This document shows, piece by piece, positions 17,270 to 26,105 of a stretch of 64,000 nt of DNA (position 1 is its first letter; every line of letters begins with the position of its first letter). The DNA is from Porcincola sp945869225 (lineage in GTDB: Bacteria; Bacillota; Clostridia; Lachnospirales; Lachnospiraceae): assembly GCF_052118625.1 (NCBI RefSeq), contig NZ_JBQKGW010000003.1:152160-216159 (forward strand), read 5' to 3'. The notes below the pieces were generated by a model. That model searched no databases. It was not told where the DNA came from and saw nothing but the letters and a program-made list of their open reading frames with translations. Position numbers and translations under genes: made by a program.

Positions 17270-17333
17270 AGTGTTCATCAATCTGAGAACCTTGGGGCCG
17301 GTTTCACTCAACAGCCATAGACAAAGTAAAGAC

Positions 17334-17396
17334 CGCTCCCTGATCTGGTGGGAATCTGTACGATTCCGGATCAGGGGCGATCTTTTCTTTTTTTAA
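17334..17396 (+). terminator. Terminator after the chromate transporter pair
   Basis: A long stem (CGCTCCCTGATC with GATCAGGGGCG, plus an inner GGAATC/GATTCC helix) ends in a T-rich run from 17381. Confidence 0.85.
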
Positions 17397-17436
17397 GAGT
17401 CCAATTTTTAAGAGACTAAATCAATCAGCGTCAGGA

Positions 17437-18597
17437 TCAGAACGCTGCCTTGAAGATCTCGATGATGTCCTCCTTGCTTAGCGGGACGAAGCACCCGACG
17501 CAGCCGGCAGCGGCCTTCTCGGCCATTTTCTCAAAATGCGTCTGCTCGGTGATGCCGACTTCGCGGAGGTTTTTCGGAAGCTCCATGGTCGTGAAGAAGA
17601 ATTCTCTGGTCTTCCCGATGGCTTCTTTGGCGGCGCTCATGTCATCGGCAGCTGTGATCCCCCAGACATTGCGGCCGTATTCGGCGAAAATCGGTGCGGT
17701 CTTGCCGGAGAGGATGTGCTCCATCCAGACCGGGGTCAGAATCGCAAGCCCCTGTCCGTGGGTGATGTCGTAGAAGGCTGAGAGCTCATGCTCCATCGGA
17801 TGGACGCACCATGCAGGCGCGTTGCCGACACGGGTCAGTCCGTTGATCGCGAGGGAAGCCGCCCACATCAGATTCGCACGGGCATCGTAGTTCTCTGGTT
17901 CACGGAGCGCCACAGGGCCATACTTGAACATGACCTTCAGCAGGCTTTCTCCGAAACGCTTCTGGACATCAGCGCCGGTTTCAAAGCTGAAGTAATTCTC
18001 GAAGGTGTGGCTGATCATGTCCGCGGTTCCTGCCGCCGTCTGCTTCTTCGAGACGGAGTAGGTGTAGGTCGGATCCAGTACGGACATCGCCGGTTTCAGG
18101 CACGGAGCGGCGGTTCCCCACTTCTCATTCTTCGTCATATCGGAAATGACCGCGAACTCATCCATCTCGGAGCCAGTTGCCGACAGCGTCAGGACAGAAT
18201 AGATCGGAAGAGCACCCTGGATCTTCTCCGGGTGGATGACCAGATCCCAGGCATCGCCGTCGTACTTTGCGCCGGCCGCGACAACCTTGGCGCAGTCGAT
18301 GGTGCTCCCGCCGCCGATGGCCAGCACCATATCAATGCCGTCTTCCTTACAGAGCGCGACGCCTTTTCTGACAGTCTCGATCTTCGGGTTCGGCTCGACG
18401 CCGGACAGTTCTTCGACCGTCAGGCCTGCCTCCTTCAGAATCTTCATGGCAGCATCGTAGATGCCATTCCGCTTGATGCTTCCGCCGCCATACACGAGCA
18501 GAACCTTGCTGCCGCTTTCCTTCAGCTCACTCAGGTGAGAGATCTGTCCCGTTCCAAAATGAATCCGGGTGGGCATCTGCAGTGTGAAATTGTACAT
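17437..18597 (-). CDS. Iron-containing alcohol dehydrogenase (butanol dehydrogenase type)
   Basis: Reverse strand; ATG at 18597 follows AAGGAGGTATAT, which rules out the upstream in-frame ATG at 18627. The 386-residue protein is a group III dehydrogenase: N-terminal MPTRIHFGTGQ, the NAD(P)-binding GGGSTIDCAK near residue 95, LTLSATGSEMD near 137, and the metal ligands D193, H197, H266 and H280 within ADMISHTFE and HPMEHELSAFYDITHGQGLA. It is closest in pattern to YugJ/BdhA-type enzymes that reduce aldehydes to alcohols with NADH or NADPH. It is divergently transcribed from glgB. Confidence 0.92.
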   Translation of the reverse strand: MYNFTLQMPTRIHFGTGQISHLSELKESGSKVLLVYGGGSIKRNGIYDAAMKILKEAGLTVEELSGVEPNPKIETVRKGVALCKEDGIDMVLAIGGGSTIDCAKVVAAGAKYDGDAWDLVIHPEKIQGALPIYSVLTLSATGSEMDEFAVISDMTKNEKWGTAAPCLKPAMSVLDPTYTYSVSKKQTAAGTADMISHTFENYFSFETGADVQKRFGESLLKVMFKYGPVALREPENYDARANLMWAASLAINGLTRVGNAPAWCVHPMEHELSAFYDITHGQGLAILTPVWMEHILSGKTAPIFAEYGRNVWGITAADDMSAAKEAIGKTREFFFTTMELPKNLREVGITEQTHFEKMAEKAAAGCVGCFVPLSKEDIIEIFKAAF

Positions 18598-18641
18598 ATA
18601 TACCTCCTTATTGTGAAAGATTTTCATCAGAATTTACTGCT

Positions 18642-18670
18642 ATTATAACGCACAGAATCCATTCTGCCAC
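18642..18670 (-). promoter_or_regulatory. Promoter of the iron alcohol dehydrogenase
   Basis: Read on the reverse strand: GTGGCA (18670-18665) and a perfect TATAAT (18647-18642), 17 bases apart. Confidence 0.65.
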
Positions 18671-18694
18671 TACTTCCACAGAAATTCCACATTC

Positions 18695-18706
18695 ATGTTC
18701 GAACAT
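18695..18706. promoter_or_regulatory. 12-base perfect palindrome between divergent promoters
   Basis: ATGTTCGAACAT lies midway between the dehydrogenase and glgB promoters, a position suited to a regulator of both. Confidence 0.4.
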
Positions 18707-18711
18707 ATCGG

Positions 18712-18740
18712 TTGCCGGCCTGTGTGCTTTCGGGTATGAT
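18712..18740 (+). promoter_or_regulatory. Promoter of glgB
   Basis: TTGCCG (18712-18717) and TATGAT (18735-18740), 17 bases apart. Confidence 0.5.
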
Positions 18741-18873
18741 ATATACAGTTGTAAAGCGTGAAAGACGCAGGCCCTGCCGGGCGCCAGGCGGCTGAGACCG
18801 GTCAGCGGGGGTTTCAGACTGCTGAAGCCGGGGCGGCAGGCCTTCATGGGATAAGCCTTTTGGAGGTGGACAG

Positions 18874-20865
18874 ATGGATCTTCAGAAATTCTATGACGGG
18901 CAGGAGTTTTCTCTCTATGAATTCTTAGGGGCGCACGTGACCCCGTCAGGCGTGGTGTTCAGAACTTATGCGCCTTCGGCGCGTGAGGTATCTGTGATCG
19001 GGGAGTTCAACGGCTGGAGGGGGACTCCGATGCACCGGATTCTGAATGGACAGTTTTTCGAGACGGAGATTGCGGAGGCAAGGCCGGGACAGATGTATAA
19101 GTTTCAGATTACCTCCGGATCCGGGATGTACGACCATGCCGATCCGTATGCCTTCAGTTCCCAGCTCCGCCCGGAGACGGCTTCCATCATCTGGGATATG
19201 GGTGCTTACAGGTTCCGTGACGGCGCCTACATGAAGCGGCGCAGATGCGGCAGCGCCGGCATGACTGGGACCAGGGCGTCCGGCCAAAATGGCCTGTCCG
19301 GGGCCGGAATCGGGGCGGATGCCGCGTCCAGTATTCCGGACAGTGGAGACGTGACAGTCCGGCCGGAGCAGCCGCCGTTCTTCGACAGGCCGCTCAACAT
19401 CTATGAGCTTCACCTGGGCTCCTGGAAGCGCAGGGATGATCCCGAAGAGCTGGCCAGGAAGCTTGACGAGGCGAAGGAGAAGGGGGAGGGCATCGATGTT
19501 TCCTCCGGCTGGTACCGGTATGAGGAGATTGCAGATCTCCTTGTCCCGTATCTGAAGGAAAATCATTTCAATGCGGTGGAGTTCATGCCGCTCAATGAAT
19601 ACCCGGCGGACGAGTCCTGGGGGTACCAGGCGACCGGATTTTTCAGCGCGACCTCGCGCTATGGTACGCCGGATGGCCTGAAGAAGCTGGTGGACCGGCT
19701 CCATCAGGCGGATATCAGCGTGATCCTGGACATCGTGACCGTCCATTTTGCGACCAATGACTATGCGCTTGCCCGCTACGATGGGACGCAGCTGTATGAA
19801 TACCCGAATGACGCGGTGAACGTGAGTGAGTGGGGGAGCTGCAACTTCAACCATTCGAGAGGCGATATCGCAAGCTTTCTGAATTCCGCCAGCGCTTTCT
19901 GGCTGGATCAGTATCATTTCGATGGATTGCGATTTGACGCGGTCGGCAATCTGATCTACTGGATGGGGGACGAGCGGCGCGGGGTCAATACGAATACCGT
20001 CGAATTCCTGAAGAAGATGAACAGCGGGCTGAAACGGCTGTATCCGGATACAATGCTGATTGCAGAGGACTCGTCGGCGTATCCGGGGGTCACAAAACCG
20101 GTCTCGGAGGGCGGCCTGGGCTTTGACTACAAGTGGGATATGGGCTGGATGAACGACACGCTGAATTTCTTCCGGACCGATCCGCCCTACCGCCCGCAGG
20201 AGTATCACAAGCTGACCTTCTCGATGGCTTATTTCTACAACGAGCGATATCTGCTTCCGCTCTCCCATGACGAGGTGGTCCATGGGAAGGCGACGGTCAT
20301 CCAGAAGATGGCCGGGGATTATGACAGAAAGTTCCCGCAGGCGAGAGCCCTGTATCTGTATATGTTCCTGCATCCGGGCAAGAAGCTGAACTTCATGGGC
20401 AATGAATTTGCACAGTTCCGCGAGTGGGATGAGAAGCGGCAGCAGGATTTCATGCTGCTGAAATATCCGATTCACGATGCGTTCCACCGCTATTTCCGGG
20501 ATCTCGGCGCTTTCTATCTGAAGTATCCGGCGCTCTGGCAGGAGGACTATGTGGAGGATGGCTTTCACTGGCTGTCTGCCGATGATACGGAGCATGTTGT
20601 CTACGCCTTCGAGCGCAGGACGATGGGACAGACAATCCTGTGTGTCTTCAACCTGTCCGATCAGTGCCAGGAGTTCTTGTACGGGGAAGAGCAGGGGGCT
20701 GTCCGCGCGGGAGCCGGGGGAACCTTTGGCCTTCAGCTTCTGATTGATTCGGATGATGAACGATATGGCGGCGGAACAAGGGTGACAGGGAAGACCCGGT
20801 CCTTCGGGGAACCCATCGGACTTCCGCCGTTCACCGGGAGAGCATATCTGGAGGTGGAAGTGTAA
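18874..20865 (+). CDS. glgB: 1,4-alpha-glucan branching enzyme
   Basis: ATG at 18874 follows TTGGAGGTGG. The 663-residue protein has an N-terminal CBM48-type domain (FRTYAPSAREVSVIGEFNGW), then the GH13 barrel with the catalytic set: nucleophile D355 in RFDAVGNL, acid E398 in LIAEDSS and D466 in LSHDEVVHGK. A C-terminal all-beta domain closes the protein. It makes alpha-1,6 branches in glycogen-type storage polysaccharide. Residues about 120-165 are an extra Gly/Ala/Ser-rich loop between the two domains. No other glycogen genes (glgC, glgA, glgP) are nearby, so it is an isolated gene here. Confidence 0.95.
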   Translation: MDLQKFYDGQEFSLYEFLGAHVTPSGVVFRTYAPSAREVSVIGEFNGWRGTPMHRILNGQFFETEIAEARPGQMYKFQITSGSGMYDHADPYAFSSQLRPETASIIWDMGAYRFRDGAYMKRRRCGSAGMTGTRASGQNGLSGAGIGADAASSIPDSGDVTVRPEQPPFFDRPLNIYELHLGSWKRRDDPEELARKLDEAKEKGEGIDVSSGWYRYEEIADLLVPYLKENHFNAVEFMPLNEYPADESWGYQATGFFSATSRYGTPDGLKKLVDRLHQADISVILDIVTVHFATNDYALARYDGTQLYEYPNDAVNVSEWGSCNFNHSRGDIASFLNSASAFWLDQYHFDGLRFDAVGNLIYWMGDERRGVNTNTVEFLKKMNSGLKRLYPDTMLIAEDSSAYPGVTKPVSEGGLGFDYKWDMGWMNDTLNFFRTDPPYRPQEYHKLTFSMAYFYNERYLLPLSHDEVVHGKATVIQKMAGDYDRKFPQARALYLYMFLHPGKKLNFMGNEFAQFREWDEKRQQDFMLLKYPIHDAFHRYFRDLGAFYLKYPALWQEDYVEDGFHWLSADDTEHVVYAFERRTMGQTILCVFNLSDQCQEFLYGEEQGAVRAGAGGTFGLQLLIDSDDERYGGGTRVTGKTRSFGEPIGLPPFTGRAYLEVEV

Positions 20866-20875
20866 ATCCTTCCTG

Positions 20876-20888
20876 CCTGTGCTATAAT
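20876..20888 (+). promoter_or_regulatory. Extended -10 promoter
   Basis: TGC-TATAAT (TATAAT at 20883-20888) with no good -35, 27 bases before the next start and immediately after glgB. Confidence 0.55.
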
Positions 20889-20914
20889 GGGACAACTACA
20901 GGAGGAAATATACC

Positions 20915-22300
20915 TTGAATACGATGAGAATTCAGAAGAAGATCCTGATGCTGTTCTGCACGGCGCTTCTGACGTTTCCGCTCTCCGCAGCCGGACCGTC
21001 CACTATGTGCGTATATGCGGAGGATGAGGTTGCAACGGAGGATGCCTCCACAGGGGAATCCTCTCTATCCGCTGTTCAGGATGACAGTGCCCTGTCCGGA
21101 GGAAGCCTGTTTGAGGACCAGAATACAAATATACAGTCCAGGGACGGGATTTTTGCCGGCGAAAGCGGAAAGAAGAAGCAGTCTTCGAAAAAATTGATCG
21201 CCGGCTACCGCAGGACGGGGCTTGTGAAAAGCGTGACCTATGATGAGGGGAGCAAGCCATCTTTGCAGATGCTTGAGTCCCAGTTTCCATCCACGGTGGA
21301 TGTTTACTTTGCCGGGGAGAGCAGGCCGGTGACCTTGAAGACAAGCTGGAAGTGTGCAGGGGGAGACTACGGGTCTTCCTCCGGCGGGTATTTTATCTTT
21401 GTGCCGGCGTTTGACGAGGGGAAGTACATTGTGCGGGGCATGAGTCTCACGGCGGACATGCCGTATATCGAGGTGAAACAGAATCCCGGAGTTGCGGTTG
21501 AGATGATTGCGTCCGCTCCGCCGACGGTGAACGAAAAGAAGGTCTTCGACTATTGCGTAAACGAGCTGGGGCTGAACAAGGCTGCAGCCTGCGGTATCCT
21601 GGCAAACATGTACTGTGAGTCCGGGTTCCGGACGAATGCGCTGGGGGACGGCGGGACATCGGTCGGCGTCTGTCAGTGGCACAACGGGCGCTGGACGTCG
21701 CTGCGCGCTTATACATCGGACTGGCAGACACTTGAGGGCCAGCTGTCGTACATGAAGTGGGAGTTGGAGCATGGTTACGGTGCGACGCTGAATGCACTGA
21801 GGGCAGTCTCTGATGATGCGCAGGGTGCCTACGATGCCGGATATTTCTGGTGCATGCATTATGAGATGCCGGACAGTGCGCACACGAGAGGCATCACGAG
21901 AGGATACCTGGCAAAGAATGTCTACTGGCAGCGCTATGGTGCGGATGGCGAGCCGGACAGGGAAGGCTGCAACGATTCTTTCGAGGGCGAATATGTCTTC
22001 GACGGAGAGGGAAGCCTGAATATCCGGGCAGATCATTCTGAGGACAGTGAAGTGATCGGGTCCATCAAGGCTGGCGAAAAGGTCGAGGTGACGAAGGGAA
22101 ACGGCGAGTGGGCACATGTTCTCTATGAAGGAAAGACCGGCCTGGTGAAGATGGAATACCTGACGGCAGTGGATACAGAAGAGAAGGGCGTTGCAAAAGA
22201 ACAGGCCGGCGCGAAAGAGCAGAGCGTTGTAGATGAGCAGGCCGGCGCTGGTACAGGACAGGGGGCTGGAGGCAGCCAGGAAACAGAGGCAGATGAATAA
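20915..22300 (+). CDS. Exported protein with phage-tail-type lysozyme and SH3 domains
   Basis: The likely start is TTG at 20915, eight bases after AGGAGGA; an ATG at 20924 is the alternative. The 461-residue protein has a signal peptide (LMLFCTALLTFPLSAAG), a beta-rich region at about residues 100-195, a lysozyme-like domain at about 205-345 (VNELGLNKAAACGILANMYCESGF, GVCQWHNGRW and a terminal Trp-rich part) and a bacterial SH3 domain at about 370-420 (GSLNIRADHSEDSEVIGSI). The first type of domain cleaves peptidoglycan glycan strands and the second binds cell wall, so it is probably a secreted muralytic enzyme. The tail is Gln/Ala/Gly-rich. Confidence 0.82.
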   Translation: MNTMRIQKKILMLFCTALLTFPLSAAGPSTMCVYAEDEVATEDASTGESSLSAVQDDSALSGGSLFEDQNTNIQSRDGIFAGESGKKKQSSKKLIAGYRRTGLVKSVTYDEGSKPSLQMLESQFPSTVDVYFAGESRPVTLKTSWKCAGGDYGSSSGGYFIFVPAFDEGKYIVRGMSLTADMPYIEVKQNPGVAVEMIASAPPTVNEKKVFDYCVNELGLNKAAACGILANMYCESGFRTNALGDGGTSVGVCQWHNGRWTSLRAYTSDWQTLEGQLSYMKWELEHGYGATLNALRAVSDDAQGAYDAGYFWCMHYEMPDSAHTRGITRGYLAKNVYWQRYGADGEPDREGCNDSFEGEYVFDGEGSLNIRADHSEDSEVIGSIKAGEKVEVTKGNGEWAHVLYEGKTGLVKMEYLTAVDTEEKGVAKEQAGAKEQSVVDEQAGAGTGQGAGGSQETEADE

Positions 22301-22348
22301 AACCAGAGCAGCGGGATGAGCGTCCGGGAGACCACCGGCTGCTGACAG

Positions 22349-22391
22349 AAAAAAGGGCGGCCGCACCAGACTGGTGCAGCCACCCTTTTTG
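22349..22391. terminator. Bidirectional terminator
   Basis: AAAAAGGG-C-GGC-C-GCACC pairs with GGTGC-A-GCC-A-CCCTTTTT, with A and T tracts on either side. It lies between convergent genes and serves both. Confidence 0.9.
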
Positions 22392-22426
22392 TGACGGCGG
22401 AGCCGCCGGACCGGGCGGGGCAGAGA

Positions 22427-23008
22427 TTATGCTTCTGTCTCTGTCTCCGACTCTGCGGTGGTCGGGCTGATCGACATAAAGATGTTATTCATGATCGGCT
22501 TGAAGTCCTTGTCGTCATTCGGCCCGAGCTGGACGGTGTACATACCGCCGTCAACGTCTGCAAATGCAACACCGCTGACTTTCTGGTCATCAAGGTCGAA
22601 GCCAACTGCAGAGATACCGTTCAGGTCCACCTTGTACAGCGACTTGTATCCGCTGTCTTTCAGCTGTTTGTAGATGTCGTCGGCTGTGACCTGCATGCCT
22701 TCATGATAGGAGACTGCAATGTTCCAGCCCTTCGCGGAATCTGCCGCCTGGTAGACAATGCCCTGCTTGGCATTCTCGTCCGAGACCTCCAGAACATCCC
22801 AGTCGCTCGGAAGATAAAGATCAAATCCAAGTCCGGTAGAAACCCAGGTTCCCTCATAAGCATTCGGGTCCATGTCCTTATAGTTAAGAACGATGTCTGC
22901 CGCGCTGCTCTCTGTCGCAGTCTCTGTCTCTGCTGCCATCACGCCGACCGGGCTGAGGCTCATCATCATTCCTGCGAGCATGATCACTGCAAGTCTTTTC
23001 TTCATCAT
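22427..23008 (-). CDS. Exported protein of unknown function
   Basis: Reverse strand. ATG at 23008 is ten bases after AGGAGG and gives 193 residues; an in-frame TTG six bases earlier is too close to the ribosome site. The signal peptide (MMKKRLAVIMLAGMMMSLSP, cleavage near VMAAE) is followed by a Thr/Glu-rich spacer and a compact alpha/beta domain of about 140 residues (GLGFDLYLPSDWDV, GWNIAVSYHEG) resembling small PsbP/DUF-type extracellular domains. The last residues are a Ser/Glu/Thr tail (ESETETEA) like that of the amino acid binding protein at 47-48 kb. Family and role unknown. Confidence 0.75.
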   Translation of the reverse strand: MMKKRLAVIMLAGMMMSLSPVGVMAAETETATESSAADIVLNYKDMDPNAYEGTWVSTGLGFDLYLPSDWDVLEVSDENAKQGIVYQAADSAKGWNIAVSYHEGMQVTADDIYKQLKDSGYKSLYKVDLNGISAVGFDLDDQKVSGVAFADVDGGMYTVQLGPNDDKDFKPIMNNIFMSISPTTAESETETEA

Positions 23009-23209
23009 TTGCAAAGTTCCTCCTTTGTATGGCGGCGGGTTCTTTCACAGTCTGCCGAAGTGTGCCCGCCGGATGTCTCATTCAAGATTCAAACAGAGTA
23101 TAGTGGTTTTCCATGTGCTGAAAAAGCCCCGAAGAGGGCAGCAAAATTGCTGAAAATGGGTCTTGACAACTAAATAAATGTATGATTTCTTCTCTGCCAT
23201 TTGCTTCTC

Positions 23210-23218
23210 TGATATAAT
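23210..23218 (+). promoter_or_regulatory. Extended -10 promoter of the LytTR-histidine kinase operon
   Basis: TGA-TATAAT at 23210-23218 with weak -35, 29 bases before the regulator's start. Confidence 0.5.
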
Positions 23219-23246
23219 GTGGCATAACTGGAGGAAACGGAAAGGC

Positions 23247-23972
23247 ATGATGATGGGACTGAAAATCGCGGTCTGCGAGGACGAACCAGAGGAATACGAA
23301 AAGCTGAAGAGGGTCCTGGAGCAAAGCGGAAGGGAAGTGGACGTTGATTACTTTCCGGATGGAAGCTTGCTTCTTCAGTCCTTCTATGCAGGTAAATATG
23401 ACCTGATCATGCTTGATATTTATATGAAGGGAATGGGCGGGATTGAAACGGCGGCGGGCATCCGTCAGACAGACGAAGAGGTGCCGGTAGCCTATCTGAC
23501 CGGGAGCGAGGACTTTGCGCTCGAGGCCTACCGCTACCACGTGCTGCGGTATCTGGTAAAGCCGCCGAAGAAGGAGGAGGTGGAGGAGCTGCTCTGCCTG
23601 GCGGAGAAGATGAGGACATACCTGCCTTCCCTGACGATCCGGACAGACGGACGGGAACGGAAGGTGCCGCTCCGGCAGATCCGGTATATAGAGCAGAACA
23701 ATCGGAATCTGAACTATTTTCTGACTGGTGGGGAGGAGCTGACGTCCAGAGGGCGGCTCGACGAAGTGGAACAGAGCGTCCCCTGTCCTCCATTTTACCG
23801 GTGTCACAAGAGTTTTCTGGTCAACCTGGCGCATGTGAAGGACTTCGATGAGGAGCTGAACGTTTTTGTGATGAGCGAGGGCGGAGTTGTCTACGTGCGT
23901 AAGCAGAGTACCAGGGAGGCGGTTCGGGCGTTCAGAGACTTTATGTTCGCGCAGCTGCGGGAGAATTCGTGA
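23247..23972 (+). CDS. LytTR-family response regulator
   Basis: The domain begins at MMMGLKIAVCEDE, so ATG 23247 (or the two ATGs right after) is taken rather than the upstream in-frame start at 23178; GGAGGAAACGGAAAGG precedes it. Of 241 residues, about 1-125 form a receiver domain with acidic ED near residue 11, phosphoacceptor D57 in LIMLDIYMKG, and the conserved Lys in LVKPPKKEE. Residues about 140-235 are a LytTR DNA-binding domain (RQIRYIEQNNRN, FYRCHKSFLVNLAHVKDF). Such regulators act in AgrA/BlpR-like peptide-sensing circuits. The cognate kinase gene follows. Confidence 0.92.
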   Translation: MMMGLKIAVCEDEPEEYEKLKRVLEQSGREVDVDYFPDGSLLLQSFYAGKYDLIMLDIYMKGMGGIETAAGIRQTDEEVPVAYLTGSEDFALEAYRYHVLRYLVKPPKKEEVEELLCLAEKMRTYLPSLTIRTDGRERKVPLRQIRYIEQNNRNLNYFLTGGEELTSRGRLDEVEQSVPCPPFYRCHKSFLVNLAHVKDFDEELNVFVMSEGGVVYVRKQSTREAVRAFRDFMFAQLRENS

Positions 23973-24074
23973 CAATCAGCGTTTGATGGATCAGGGAATC
24001 CGGTAGGGCAGGATATCGCCGCATGGACAGCAGATGACATGGAAGGAACGGGCACGAAGACAGGGGGACAGAAT

Positions 24075-25955
24075 ATGGGCGGACGGCATCCGGGACACAG
24101 GAGGCGTTTCACTTGTAGAAAACAGGGCTGGCTGGAGCCTGTCCTTTTCGTGAGCCTGTTTTCAGTACTGCTTCTGGCCTTGCTTCTTCAGATCAGGGGT
24201 ATCCGGCGAAGCATCGGGACGGTTCAGCAGAATCACTGGACCCAGGTGCGGAATGTTCGTGTCCGGATCGGCAATGGAGAGAATGCGTCCTGGAAGAAGG
24301 TCATGCTCCCTGAGACCATCAGAAATCTCCCGGGCGGGACGAAGGTAACGGTTTCTTTCCGGCTCCAGAGCGATGGCTCCAGCATGCTGTTTCTGAATCC
24401 GGTCTATTCTCCGGTCGACGTCTATGCGGATGACAAGCTGATTTACAGCTACGGGACACAGGGAACCTGGCCGCCCTACATGCCGGATCCGCCGACCGGC
24501 GCTTTTTCGGTGAAGCTCCCGGCTCACAGAGATGAACATCTGCTCCATGTAGAGCTTGTCTATACGTCTCCAAAATCAAGGTCTGTTCTTGCCCTTCATT
24601 CGATGGTGACCGGATCAGGGGATGCCGTCCTGCGGTATCTGTTTAAACGCTACGGGTATTCGTGGGTGTCTTCTCTTCTGTTTATCATCGCGGGGATTGT
24701 CATGTGCGGTCTGTCCCTGTTATATATCACCTTTGAGAAGCACGGCTTCAGGCTGGCACTTCCGGGTCTTCTGATTGTGCTGGCAGGTGTGTGGGAATTC
24801 TCGGAAAATACAATGAGCATCTATCTGACGCACCGGCCGACCATTCTGTACATTCTGGCCTTTACCGGTATGTATGCCATGCTGCTGCCGCTGTTTGTCT
24901 TTGTGCAGAAGTTCACGAAGGCGGAAAGCGGGCTGTTTCTCAGCGTGCTCAGGTGGATTCTGGAGGCAGCGGTTCTGGGGAGCCTGTTCCTGCAGCTTGC
25001 CGGGATTGTTCCATTTACCCGGAGCCTTTATCTCTTCCATGTTCTTCTGCCTGCTGATCTGATTCTCATGGCCGTCTACATGCTGTACCTTGGAATCTGG
25101 AAGAAGAACAGGCCGGCGGTCGCCATGTTTCTTGCCATTCTGGTTCTTGCGGTCGCCGCTGTACTGGAGCTTCTGAATTATTATGTGGTCTTTACAGATC
25201 GAAACTCGGCCCTGTTTCAGACCGGACTTCAGATTTTCTGCCTGATCATCCTGGTTTTCGGCTGCGTGGAGGTGCGGCGGAACATGAACCTTCGGTACAG
25301 GAATCTGGAGCTGGCGCATGACATTGGGATACTGGAGCAGTCGGTGGAGCTTCAGAAGGAAAGAAGCCGTGTGCTGACAGCCTATGAGTCGGATATCCGC
25401 AGGCAGAGGCATGACCTGAGGCATCATCTGAGGTATCTGCGGCAGCTTCTGCAGGATGGAAGGGACAAGGAGGCGGCGGCTTACATCGAATCGCTGGATC
25501 AGGCGATTCCGGCCGGCACAGTTACCCGTTATTGTGAGAACAGCCTGGTGAATGCGGTTATCAGCTACCATGTGGCGCTGGCGCGCAGTGATCAGATCCG
25601 GATGGAAGTCGGGGTACAGATTCCGGCGGCCAATCCTCATATCAGCGATGCGCATCTTTGTGTGATTCTGGGGAATCTGCTTGAGAATGCATGTGAGGCC
25701 TGCCGGCGGATGACGGAGGGGGAACGGTGGATCAGACTCCGGGCGAAAGTCCACGGAGATCTGCTGTTTATCTCGATGGACAACAGCTGCAGCGGAGCTG
25801 TGCAGCTGCAGGACGGCCGGTATTTATCTAGCAAGCGGAACGAGGAAGGGATCGGGCTCAGGTCCGTCCGCTCTCTGGCGAAGGCGCACGACGGGTCTGC
25901 GGAGTTTACGTCTGGTGATAACTGGTTCCGCTCGGAGATCTGTGTGAGACTGTGA
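24075..25955 (+). CDS. Sensor histidine kinase, GHKL type
   Basis: ATG at 24075 has GGGGGA six bases upstream and is preferred to an ATG at 24039 with no ribosome site. The 626-residue protein has one N-terminal membrane helix, an extracellular domain of about 160 residues (7TMR-DISM-like, beta-rich), seven further membrane helices (about residues 190-400), a coiled-coil linker and a cytoplasmic kinase. The H box RRQRHDLRHHLRYL contains the phosphorylatable H446, and the GHKL ATPase has N538 in LLENACEAC and a glycine box EEGIGLRSV. It forms a two-component pair with the LytTR regulator. The signal is probably a small molecule or carbohydrate, but nothing shows which. Confidence 0.9.
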   Translation: MGGRHPGHRRRFTCRKQGWLEPVLFVSLFSVLLLALLLQIRGIRRSIGTVQQNHWTQVRNVRVRIGNGENASWKKVMLPETIRNLPGGTKVTVSFRLQSDGSSMLFLNPVYSPVDVYADDKLIYSYGTQGTWPPYMPDPPTGAFSVKLPAHRDEHLLHVELVYTSPKSRSVLALHSMVTGSGDAVLRYLFKRYGYSWVSSLLFIIAGIVMCGLSLLYITFEKHGFRLALPGLLIVLAGVWEFSENTMSIYLTHRPTILYILAFTGMYAMLLPLFVFVQKFTKAESGLFLSVLRWILEAAVLGSLFLQLAGIVPFTRSLYLFHVLLPADLILMAVYMLYLGIWKKNRPAVAMFLAILVLAVAAVLELLNYYVVFTDRNSALFQTGLQIFCLIILVFGCVEVRRNMNLRYRNLELAHDIGILEQSVELQKERSRVLTAYESDIRRQRHDLRHHLRYLRQLLQDGRDKEAAAYIESLDQAIPAGTVTRYCENSLVNAVISYHVALARSDQIRMEVGVQIPAANPHISDAHLCVILGNLLENACEACRRMTEGERWIRLRAKVHGDLLFISMDNSCSGAVQLQDGRYLSSKRNEEGIGLRSVRSLAKAHDGSAEFTSGDNWFRSEICVRL

Positions 25956-25960
25956 CGGTG

Positions 25961-25990
25961 TTCACATTTTTTCCAAATTTGTGACATAAT
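25961..25990 (+). promoter_or_regulatory. Promoter region of htrA with an inverted repeat
   Basis: TTCACA (25961-25966) and CATAAT (25985-25990), 18 bases apart. The same stretch holds TCACA and TGTGA as inverted half-sites 14 bases apart. About 115 bases of leader follow. Confidence 0.4.
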
Positions 25991-26105
25991 TCGAACAAAC
26001 ACAGCCGTTATGATAGGACTCAGAAAACAGGAAAAGGGAACAGACAGATGGAGTTCCCGAAGCACATAGAAGATTGAATACCTGGCACAAAGGAGGTTGT
26101 TATTT

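Noticed and set aside
18695..18706. LexA (SOS) box
   Set aside because: The Gram-positive LexA box has GAAC and GTTC half-sites in the order GAAC-N4-GTTC; here they are in the opposite order (GTTC-GAAC).
18946..20895. A 649-codon reverse-strand frame across glgB
   Set aside because: It mirrors a gene with all GH13 catalytic motifs. The product has no plausible fold, and long antisense frames are common with this codon usage.
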